IMG/VR virus record: IMGVR_UViG_3300025816_000006 | Span: 1 to 64,000 of that record | Length of the DNA: 64,000 bases | DNA from: a virus | Reading direction: 5' to 3' (one strand) | In this document: positions 18,849-26,518 of the stretch, piece after piece | Layout of the letters: each line of letters opens with the position of its first letter | Numbering within the stretch: the first letter of the stretch is position 1 | Translations under genes and position numbers: made by a program | The notes under the pieces: generated by a model | Told to the model about the DNA's origin: nothing | Databases searched by the model: none | What the model saw: the letters and a program-made list of their open reading frames with translations, nothing else

Positions 18849-20375
18849 ATGACAATTAAAATATTCCAAAACGAAATAAATGACGGCATTGGCGAACTCG
18901 TAAAGAGTACGGCCAGTGTTGCGTATTGCTCTCAAGCTACTACCTTTAAAGGGCAGCAGTTTTCCGAGAAGCTTGCGAGCGCTATGGAAAATACAAAAGT
19001 TGCTGAAAAAATATTAGCAGAGAACAAAGACCAAATAGACCTCTATTATCTAGAGTCTGTTTTGGTCTCTTGCGGTTGGAACAAAAACGACGACGTTTTC
19101 CAGCCAGAGCCGACTTGGGCCGCTAGGAATACCCCTGAAGATAAACAATTTAACTTTATGCACGATGAGAGTGACATCATCGGACATATCACCGGTAGCT
19201 ATGTGCTATCAAAAGATGGCAAGGCGGTTTCTGAAGATTCCCCTATGCCAGAAGATTTTGATATAATCACTCAAGCCGTTCTTTATAATAGCTGGACAAA
19301 AAGCGAAAATAAAGAAAGGATGGAGCAGATTATTGCAGAAATTGAAGAAGGCAAGTGGTACGTTTCTATGGAATGTTTGTTTGCTGGATTTGATTACGCT
19401 TTATCAAATGAAGATGGATCTAAGAAGGTTTTAGCTAGAGATGAAGAGTCTTCGTTCCTAACAAAACACCTTAGAGTATATGGCGGAACCGGAGAGTATG
19501 AGGGATATAAAGTGGGCAGAGCCTTGAAGAATATCTCTTTTTCTGGTAAGGGTTTGGTTTCCAAGCCTGCCAACCCACGTAGTGTTATTCTTAAAAGTGT
19601 TGCATTTAACGTAGATAACGATTTTAATCTTGACATAGGAGATTTAAAAATGTCTGATAATCTTTTAGAGAAGCAATTGGCCGATGTTCGTGCCGATCTC
19701 GCTTCAGCTAAAGCTGAGAACGAGGCGATTAAAGCTAAGATCGAAGAAGCAAAAGATAAAGAGTTTGCTTCCAAGGTAGAGGCTTTTGAGTCCACTGTAG
19801 ACGAGAAAGACGCAAGCATTGCGGAACTTGAAGAAAGCATCAAAAGCACACAAGCTAGAGTTGCTGAACTTGAGGACGCGCTTGCTAAATCTCAAGATGA
19901 CCTCACCGTCGCCATGAAAGATATGGATGCGATGAAAAAGAAAGAAAAGATGGAGAAGCGTAAAGCTGGTCTAGTAGAGGCTGGTTTAACCGAAGAAGAA
20001 GTTGCTGAATCTCTTGCCAATTTCGACGCTCTTGAGGACGAAGCTTTTGAAGCTGTTATCGCACTCATGAAAAAGAAAGACGAAAAGAAGAAAGAGGCAG
20101 AGGCCGCTTTACCTCCAGCGCTTAAAGAAGCTATCGAAAAGAAGAAGGAAAAAGAAGGTAAAGATAAAGAAGCAGAAGCCAAGCCAGCACCACCGGCTCC
20201 AAAGAAGCCAATGGCTGAAGAGGCAGAAGCTGACGTAACACCCGAACTTCTTGAAGATGTAGAAACTTCTGAAGCAACTTTGGTAGAAGCTACCCCAGAG
20301 GTAGACGAAGTGGAATCAACAAGAGCCAGTATTTCAAATTGGCTTGAAACTAACGTTCTCAACAAAAAATCTTAA
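18849..20375 (+). CDS. prohead protease-scaffold fusion
   Basis: A 508-residue protein. Residues 1-265 are a herpesvirus-type (S78/U9-like) prohead protease: FNFMHDESDIIGHIT carries catalytic His105 and WYVSMECLF carries Ser173. From residue 268 it is Lys/Glu/Ala-rich coiled coil and disordered sequence, the usual scaffold. An internal start at 19650 should make the scaffold alone. The protease would cleave the scaffold and capsid delta domain during maturation. GAGGTAATAC precedes the ATG, and the gap carries a possible late promoter. Confidence 0.88.
   Translation: MTIKIFQNEINDGIGELVKSTASVAYCSQATTFKGQQFSEKLASAMENTKVAEKILAENKDQIDLYYLESVLVSCGWNKNDDVFQPEPTWAARNTPEDKQFNFMHDESDIIGHITGSYVLSKDGKAVSEDSPMPEDFDIITQAVLYNSWTKSENKERMEQIIAEIEEGKWYVSMECLFAGFDYALSNEDGSKKVLARDEESSFLTKHLRVYGGTGEYEGYKVGRALKNISFSGKGLVSKPANPRSVILKSVAFNVDNDFNLDIGDLKMSDNLLEKQLADVRADLASAKAENEAIKAKIEEAKDKEFASKVEAFESTVDEKDASIAELEESIKSTQARVAELEDALAKSQDDLTVAMKDMDAMKKKEKMEKRKAGLVEAGLTEEEVAESLANFDALEDEAFEAVIALMKKKDEKKKEAEAALPPALKEAIEKKKEKEGKDKEAEAKPAPPAPKKPMAEEAEADVTPELLEDVETSEATLVEATPEVDEVESTRASISNWLETNVLNKKS
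19650..20375 (+). CDS. nested scaffold protein from an internal start
   Basis: An in-frame ATG (codon 268 of the parent) has AGGAGA seven bases upstream, TAGGAGATTTAAA, nearly the same ribosome site as that of the next gene (20394). The product is 241 residues, MSDNLLEKQLADVRADLASA at its start, almost entirely coiled coil then an Ala/Glu/Lys/Pro-rich tail. The arrangement matches the lambda C/Nu3 nested scaffold. Confidence 0.7.
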   Translation: MSDNLLEKQLADVRADLASAKAENEAIKAKIEEAKDKEFASKVEAFESTVDEKDASIAELEESIKSTQARVAELEDALAKSQDDLTVAMKDMDAMKKKEKMEKRKAGLVEAGLTEEEVAESLANFDALEDEAFEAVIALMKKKDEKKKEAEAALPPALKEAIEKKKEKEGKDKEAEAKPAPPAPKKPMAEEAEADVTPELLEDVETSEATLVEATPEVDEVESTRASISNWLETNVLNKKS

Positions 20376-20393
20376 TCATAGGAGATTTAAATC

Positions 20394-20885
20394 ATGGCTC
20401 TTAAAGCAGATAGATACGAAGAATCAACAGATATCAGCTTTTTCTATAATGCTGATGTAGCAACTCGCGGTGGAGTTGTATGTTTGGCAGATCTAGGTCT
20501 TGCCTCCGGTGCATCTTTGGACCAAGGTGAAAACCTTGTTTCTTATCAACAAACAACGGGCGCTTCTCAGATTCCTGTTGGAATCCTTCTTAATGATGTT
20601 GTTAATAAGGATCTTACAAGAACTCACCTTAATCAGTATAAGGATGAAGTTCAAAAAGGTGGCAAAGTCACCGTCCTTACTCGCGGTTGGGTCGTAACCA
20701 ACAACGTAACTGGAACCCCAACTGCTGGCGCTTTGGCTTATGCCGATGGCGTTACTGCTGGTAATATTACCGCTGGTGCAGTAGATCCAAACGCTTCCGG
20801 CAGCGCAGTTATCGGTCGCTGGATGTCACGTAAAGATGCTGACGGTTACGCTAAATTGTACGTCAATCTTCCCAACTTCGCTTAA
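20394..20885 (+). CDS. capsid decoration/stabilising protein
   Basis: A 163-residue, beta-rich, Gly/Ala/Thr-rich protein beginning MALKADRYEESTDISFFYNA. It lies between scaffold and capsid genes, the standard place for head decoration proteins such as lambda gpD or DUF2190-type proteins. The segment GGKVTVLTRGWVVTNNVTG matches the beta-tulip pattern of these proteins. AGGAGATTTAAATC precedes the ATG. Confidence 0.7.
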   Translation: MALKADRYEESTDISFFYNADVATRGGVVCLADLGLASGASLDQGENLVSYQQTTGASQIPVGILLNDVVNKDLTRTHLNQYKDEVQKGGKVTVLTRGWVVTNNVTGTPTAGALAYADGVTAGNITAGAVDPNASGSAVIGRWMSRKDADGYAKLYVNLPNFA

Positions 20886-20910
20886 TTCTATTAACTAGGA
20901 GAATAAAACA

Positions 20911-21918
20911 ATGTCATATACAGAGAGACCTAGCGAAGAATTTCTTAGCGTTCTTCGTCAATCTGGTAACGGTAATCTTGAGACAGCTATGGCTGCTCAA
21001 AGAGAATTTGCAGTTGCCTTGGAAACACCACTTCGTAAGGGTGTTTTGGTAGGAAATATTCTTGGTAATATTTTCGAGAAAATTAATGTAGAGCCGGGCG
21101 GAAGCACTGAGTATCCACTGGATCTCATTAGTCCCGGACTTGAAGGTGAGCATGTTGCTTACACCAACCCCGGTCATGGTCGCATTCCTGAACGTGCGGT
21201 CGAGAGCGATTACGTCATGATTCCAACTTACAGCATTACGAGCAGCATCGACTTCTTGTTGCGTTATGCTCGCGAAGCTCGTTGGGATATTGTCGGTCGT
21301 GCCATGCAAGTCATGGAAGCCGGTTTCACCAAGAAGATGAACGATGACGGCTGGCACACAATCCTTGCTGCTGGTGTTGATCGCAACATCTTGGTTTACG
21401 ATGGTGACGCAACTGCTGGCATGTTCTCAAAGAGACTTGTTAGCTTGCTTCAAACTGTCATGCGTCGTAACTCTGGTGGAAACACTGGTTCTGCAAACCG
21501 TGGTCGGTTGACAGATCTTTATCTTTCTCCAGAAGCGCTTGAAGACATTCGCAACTGGGGATTTGATCAAGTTTCTGACGCTGTTAGAACTGCGATCTAC
21601 AATGCTGGTGGAGAAGGTTCTCCTGTTCCTAACATCTTCGGTGTTAACCTTCATGATCTTGACGAGCTTGGCGAAGGTCAAGAGTATCAAGACTTCTTCA
21701 CGAACGGTCTTGGCGGATCTGTTCAAGGCAGTGACACAGAATTGGTTGTCGGCCTTGACCAAAGCGCTAACGACAGCTTCGTTATGCCAATGAAGCAAGA
21801 AATCTCTGTTCACGAAGATCCAACCATGCATCGCCAACAGCGCGCTGGCTGGTATGGATTCGCTGAACTTGGTTTCGGTGTCCTTGATAACCGTAGAGTT
21901 ATCCTCGGAAGCTTCTAA
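20911..21918 (+). CDS. major capsid protein
   Basis: A 335-residue HK97-fold protein. Its N-terminal 60 residues are helical (delta-like), followed by a Gly-rich E-loop-like stretch (NVEPGGSTEYPLDLISPGLE) and an alpha/beta domain with QVMEAGFTKKMNDDGWHTIL and the closing strand GWYGFAELGFGVLDNRRVIL. A strong AGGAGAA Shine-Dalgarno and a perfect terminator after its stop fit the most abundant virion protein. Codon use is the most biased (CGT, GGT, AAC) in the window. Confidence 0.92.
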   Translation: MSYTERPSEEFLSVLRQSGNGNLETAMAAQREFAVALETPLRKGVLVGNILGNIFEKINVEPGGSTEYPLDLISPGLEGEHVAYTNPGHGRIPERAVESDYVMIPTYSITSSIDFLLRYAREARWDIVGRAMQVMEAGFTKKMNDDGWHTILAAGVDRNILVYDGDATAGMFSKRLVSLLQTVMRRNSGGNTGSANRGRLTDLYLSPEALEDIRNWGFDQVSDAVRTAIYNAGGEGSPVPNIFGVNLHDLDELGEGQEYQDFFTNGLGGSVQGSDTELVVGLDQSANDSFVMPMKQEISVHEDPTMHRQQRAGWYGFAELGFGVLDNRRVILGSF

Positions 21919-21945
21919 TATTTATTATTAGTTATATATTATTCT

Positions 21946-21980
21946 AGAAAGGTGGTTCAATAGAGCCACCTTTCTTTTTA
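21946..21980 (+). terminator. intrinsic terminator after the capsid gene
   Basis: Perfect 10 bp stem AGAAAGGTGG (21946-21955) / CCACCTTTCT (21966-21975), 10-base loop, followed by TTTTTA. Confidence 0.9.
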
Positions 21981-22000
21981 TATGCTATCTGCCTATAAAT

Positions 22001-22010
22001 GTGTATAATA
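22001..22010 (+). promoter_or_regulatory. candidate late promoter (GTGTATAATA) after the terminator
   Basis: GTGTATAATA between the capsid terminator and the next gene; no -35 box. It restarts transcription of the fibre region. Confidence 0.65.
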
Positions 22011-22051
22011 CTACATACATGTATATCTAGGATTTATTCAAGGAGTCTAAA

Positions 22052-22537
22052 ATGGCTAATATGTCAGACTTTCTAGAATCTGGTTTGCTAAACCATGTTT
22101 TTAGAGGTCATAGTTTTGCTAAACCACAAGGTATGGCTATCGCACTAACCAGCGGCGTACCAGTTGAGTCGGGTTCTGCAAAAAATCTTATTACAGGCAG
22201 TTTCCTTATGGAGCTTCCAAAAGACGAAGGCTCAACAGATACGGGGTATCGTAGAGTTGATTTAGGTGTTCCATCCACAAATGGCAACTCCACTTGGAAG
22301 TTTTCCACAGATGAAGAATTTGCTGCCGGTAGCGGATTTGTTAAAAACTGCAATACAGTATATTTTGGAACTGCACTTACAGAATGGGGCTGGGTATCAG
22401 GTATTGCTATTTGTAGCTCTGGAGTTTGGGGTTCTGGCGATTTACTAATGCAATCCCAATTAGACAATCCTAGATACGTATTTAAAGGGGATTCTTTAAA
22501 ATTTGATGCTGGTCAGTTAAGAATTCAATTTAAATAA
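22052..22537 (+). CDS. virion structural protein, neck or fibre-tip type
   Basis: A 161-residue protein beginning MANMSDFLESGLLNHVFRGH. The opening SDFLESGLLNHVFRG followed by beta-rich sequence is seen in many phage genomes beside fibre or adaptor genes, usually annotated as minor structural protein. GWGWVSGIAIC-like strands with GWVSGI fit a small beta-sandwich. AAGGAG precedes the ATG. Confidence 0.65.
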   Translation: MANMSDFLESGLLNHVFRGHSFAKPQGMAIALTSGVPVESGSAKNLITGSFLMELPKDEGSTDTGYRRVDLGVPSTNGNSTWKFSTDEEFAAGSGFVKNCNTVYFGTALTEWGWVSGIAICSSGVWGSGDLLMQSQLDNPRYVFKGDSLKFDAGQLRIQFK

Positions 22538-22546
22538 GGTTTTAAA

Positions 22547-25500
22547 ATGGCTCAGTTGTCTAGACAAGAATTCAATGAATTCTTACAAGCAAATCTTCCA
22601 GATAATTCAAGTAGAGACATATCTGCACTTGATTTAAGAAATACTTTCTTAAATTTAGCTGACTCTGTTGTGTCTTTTCTTTCTGATCAAAATTTATCAT
22701 CTAACAACTTCTCGTCCATTAGTACACGTTCTACTGTTGCTGGAGATATTGCTCTAGAAAGAAGAGGTGTAGCAGGAGTTGAGAATCAAGACAACTCAGC
22801 TTTTGGTTATGCTGCCCTAGAAGTAAATTTTGCTGGCGTTAAGAATACAGCGATAGGATCGCTTGCGGCATCTTGCAATGCATTGGGTTCAAATAACATA
22901 GCAGTAGGTGTTAACTCTTTAGGTAGTATAACTACAGGTTCAGGAAATCTAGGTCTAGGTAACTACTCTTTAATGAGTAATAAGTTTGGTGATTTTAATA
23001 TAGCCATAGGTCATGGTGCAGGATATTTAGCACCAAAAAGTTCAAGTTTTAAGTTTTATTTAGGCGTTTATCCCGAAGCTAGTGGTGATTGCGATCAACT
23101 AGTTGACGGTATAGATAAACCACCGTTGCTTTATGGTGATCTACAGAGCTTACAGCTTGGTATCGGTGTTTCTGGTTTTAGGGGTTCAGAAAAGCTTGCT
23201 GTTTCTGGAGATATTATACCTTACGAATCAGGTGGAGCATTTAGTTTAGGATCTGGCGACTACAGATGGAATGCACACATACAAGATCTTTATGTCAGTG
23301 GTAGTATATTTACAGGCAGTGAATCCGCTTCGTTTTATGAATACAAAATAACAGATGGTCTTTCTGCTGCTGATGTTATATCTGATGGCGAAACTGTGGC
23401 AATAAGCGGGATTAGCGGAATTCTTACTGACTACTCATCTAATATAATGAGAATTTCTGCCGCACCCCTAAGTGGAGTTATTGATTCTCAATTCCTTAGT
23501 CTTTCTGGTGTAGATCCATCTTTCGGAGGTGTTAGCGGGTTAATCTGGAATGTTAGTGGTTGGGCAGAACAATATGCGGATTCTGTCGGCGCTGCTGCCG
23601 GTGCTTACACCCACTGGAAAGTTTCTGACGGAACGAACAATAATAATATTACTGCACCGCCAAACGCAGTAAATACTTTAATTTTTGGTGGAATTAGTGG
23701 GGTAACAACAAATTATCGAAGTGATACAAATACTTTAGAAGTATCTGCACACCCTCTGTCTGGATTTGTTGACTTTAGATTTGAAGAAGTTTCTGGAAAA
23801 TTAAACGATATCTCTGGAGTTAACGGGCTAATAAATGGACTTAGTGGTGTTCTTCAGCCTCAAATAACTACAAACGATTCAAGAGCAAGTGGATTAATAC
23901 ACGCCAGCGGTGATTACTTATTAAATTTGATATACAATAGCGGTGATAATGTACGTAAACATGCAGATCAAGTATTAATAGACGCAAAGGCTTTTACCAA
24001 TCTTGCTAGCGGCGCTTTAAGAGGAGCTATTGCCGACAGTGGGTACTTATTTAGTGGTATCCTACAATCTCAGATTAACACAAATGATAGTAGAACTAGC
24101 GGAATCTTTAACACTCTTTCAGGTGTAGCGCCTTCTATTTTTGGTCCTAGTGGTTTAATATATCACGTTAGTGGTGCTGCTTTTGAACATGCTAACAATA
24201 TCGCTGCTGCTGCCGGTTCTTACACTCATTGGAATTTAACAGACGGGTCTAATAATAAAAATATAGAACATTCTAATGTAGTTAGATTTACGGGTGAGAA
24301 TGGAGTCACAGCAGTTTACGACAGTGTTGCTAGCATATTCACAATTAATGCTGGACCAATTAGCGGTGTTTTAATAAAAACATCTGTTGCAAACGACACA
24401 AACGCCAGTGGTCTGATAGCTTTTAATGACTCAAGAGCTAGTGGTCTAATATCTTTTACAAGCGGTGTCTTAGACAGGTTTATAAAAAGCGCTAGTGGTA
24501 ATGTATTAAGCTACAGCGAAGATCTCAGCGGTGTTCTTAGGGGTGAAATAAATGACTTAACTACAGCTACGGTTGGTACTATTGATCAGCGAATTGCTGC
24601 CTCAAAAGCCGACATAGTAAACAATGTAATAACTCCTTTAGACAACTCTATACACAGTCCAGCGGGTTTAAGCGGTACGTTGCAGCACGACATAGATAGT
24701 GTCAGTGGTTACACAGAAGGTTTAAACAATTTCTTTGACACTAGAGCTAGCGGCTATATAAACACTTTAAGCGGTGTTATAATAGACCACGACTTCTTTG
24801 CTTTTGATGGTATAGTACATAAAGTAAGCGGTGTAGCTTTAAGAGAAATTGCCAGACAAATTAGTGAGTTTAGTACTGATTTGCTTTCAGGTGACACTGG
24901 AAAATGGAAAGTTGGTGATCAAACGCTTGCTGACACAAAAGATATTTCTTTTAACAGCACATTAAATATTGTTGGTAAAGACGGTTTAACGACTTTTCTT
25001 GGTGGTGATTCAACTCCTTTCTCGTTAACAGTTGACGCGCAACCTATATCTGGATATCTTGAGGCCATAGCCTATGAGATAACGGGCGTTCAGGGTTGTT
25101 TTGAAAGCAAAATAAGAGCCGCGAGCGGCCTTGCTCTTTATGTTAGCGGGGTTGCCAGAGAAGCTGTTGGGGCCAGCGGAGCGCTAATTAGTGGCTGGGC
25201 GCACGATTCCTTTTTACACTATGACAATAGAGCGAGTGGACTATCAGATCATCTTAGTGGTATACTTAGGGCTGGAATTTCTGATAGCGGTGCGTTTTTT
25301 GACAACAGGGCTAGCGGATTAATTGCATTTACAAGTGGGGTAGCAAGAGAAGCTGTTGGAGCTAGCGGCGCTTTAATCAGTGGTTGGGCGCACGACTCCT
25401 TCTTATACTACAATGATAGAGCAAGCGGCCTACCCGTCCATGTTAGCGGTATTCTAAACGACAAAATCCAAGCTCTTACTCTTGCTAGTGACGCATATAT

Positions 25501-26509
25501 AAATTGGACTATCAGTGATGGAACAGTAACAAGAAACATAAGATCACTTGAAGAAACTCAATTCCTTGGTATTAGCGGCATAGAAACACAAACTAAAACC
25601 ACTGGTGCTAGCGGGCTTTCCATATCCGCAAGACCAATATCTGGAGTTTTGCATGGAATCATTGGGGAAAGCGGTGCAAAAATACTTAACTATGTTAACG
25701 GTAGCTTCTTTGATGATTTAGTCAAGCCACAGATTAGTACTATAGCTGGAAATTTAGACTCGGCTATTGATACGAATTTGAGAGGCTTAATAGCAGACAA
25801 CACTAATTCTGTCAGCGGTCTAATTGGATTTACTAGCGGTGTATTAGATAGACACATTGACTTTGTAAGCGGTGTTCTTGATAGATATGTGGATGTTGCT
25901 AGTGGTAATTTGGATAGTTATATTGATACCGTTAGTGGGTTTTTCCTCGATGCTACGGTCAATAATAACACTTCTGCTGGAAGCGGCTTGGTAAAAATAG
26001 CAGGACAGTTCAATACCGCTGGAAGCGGTAACTTTGAAAGAGTAATATTAAATCAAAATGGAACTCACCCAAGTGGACAGATTGTTGCTGACAGTGGACG
26101 CGAAGGTGTTACTCAATACCACGACATTGTTAACAGTAGCGGATATTTAGTAGTTCCTGTTAGGTCGAAATTTGAAGACTTAAAAACTCTTAATCATATA
26201 AATCCTGTCAACAGCGGAGCGATTGCTTTCGCCGGTGGACATGTTAGAGTAGCCAATGGTTTAGCTTGGTCTAGACCTCCAGTAATTGAAGGGTTTATGG
26301 ATGAAGATCTTGACGCTCCTACAGATTATTCAAGTCCAACTAGTGGTAAACTTGTAACGAGAAACGAGCTTTTTCAAGCCTCGGATATCCACTACGTAAC
26401 GAACAGAGATCATACTTTTGCTGCTAGTGGCGGATATTTCTTGATGGCAATGTTAGTAAATAACGAATACAGGCCGGTTTGGAGTACATGCTCTGGCTGT
26501 GCATCTTAG
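22547..26509 (+). CDS. long repetitive tail fibre with YadA-like head
   Basis: A 1320-residue fibre. Residues about 65-155 read as YadA/trimeric-autotransporter-type head repeats (NTAIGSL, NNIAVGVNSL, SGNLGLGNYSL). The remainder is built of SGxL/ASGL modules of about 30 residues ending NDSRASGL, plus several AAAGxYTHWK-type units; one segment, GVAREAVGASGALISGWAHD, occurs twice almost exactly. The C-terminus (NPVNSGAIAFAGGHVRVANG) is shared with the protein at 43931. It probably forms a trimeric receptor-binding fibre. Confidence 0.75.
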   Translation: MAQLSRQEFNEFLQANLPDNSSRDISALDLRNTFLNLADSVVSFLSDQNLSSNNFSSISTRSTVAGDIALERRGVAGVENQDNSAFGYAALEVNFAGVKNTAIGSLAASCNALGSNNIAVGVNSLGSITTGSGNLGLGNYSLMSNKFGDFNIAIGHGAGYLAPKSSSFKFYLGVYPEASGDCDQLVDGIDKPPLLYGDLQSLQLGIGVSGFRGSEKLAVSGDIIPYESGGAFSLGSGDYRWNAHIQDLYVSGSIFTGSESASFYEYKITDGLSAADVISDGETVAISGISGILTDYSSNIMRISAAPLSGVIDSQFLSLSGVDPSFGGVSGLIWNVSGWAEQYADSVGAAAGAYTHWKVSDGTNNNNITAPPNAVNTLIFGGISGVTTNYRSDTNTLEVSAHPLSGFVDFRFEEVSGKLNDISGVNGLINGLSGVLQPQITTNDSRASGLIHASGDYLLNLIYNSGDNVRKHADQVLIDAKAFTNLASGALRGAIADSGYLFSGILQSQINTNDSRTSGIFNTLSGVAPSIFGPSGLIYHVSGAAFEHANNIAAAAGSYTHWNLTDGSNNKNIEHSNVVRFTGENGVTAVYDSVASIFTINAGPISGVLIKTSVANDTNASGLIAFNDSRASGLISFTSGVLDRFIKSASGNVLSYSEDLSGVLRGEINDLTTATVGTIDQRIAASKADIVNNVITPLDNSIHSPAGLSGTLQHDIDSVSGYTEGLNNFFDTRASGYINTLSGVIIDHDFFAFDGIVHKVSGVALREIARQISEFSTDLLSGDTGKWKVGDQTLADTKDISFNSTLNIVGKDGLTTFLGGDSTPFSLTVDAQPISGYLEAIAYEITGVQGCFESKIRAASGLALYVSGVAREAVGASGALISGWAHDSFLHYDNRASGLSDHLSGILRAGISDSGAFFDNRASGLIAFTSGVAREAVGASGALISGWAHDSFLYYNDRASGLPVHVSGILNDKIQALTLASDAYINWTISDGTVTRNIRSLEETQFLGISGIETQTKTTGASGLSISARPISGVLHGIIGESGAKILNYVNGSFFDDLVKPQISTIAGNLDSAIDTNLRGLIADNTNSVSGLIGFTSGVLDRHIDFVSGVLDRYVDVASGNLDSYIDTVSGFFLDATVNNNTSAGSGLVKIAGQFNTAGSGNFERVILNQNGTHPSGQIVADSGREGVTQYHDIVNSSGYLVVPVRSKFEDLKTLNHINPVNSGAIAFAGGHVRVANGLAWSRPPVIEGFMDEDLDAPTDYSSPTSGKLVTRNELFQASDIHYVTNRDHTFAASGGYFLMAMLVNNEYRPVWSTCSGCAS

Positions 26510-26518
26510 GGGGTTTAA

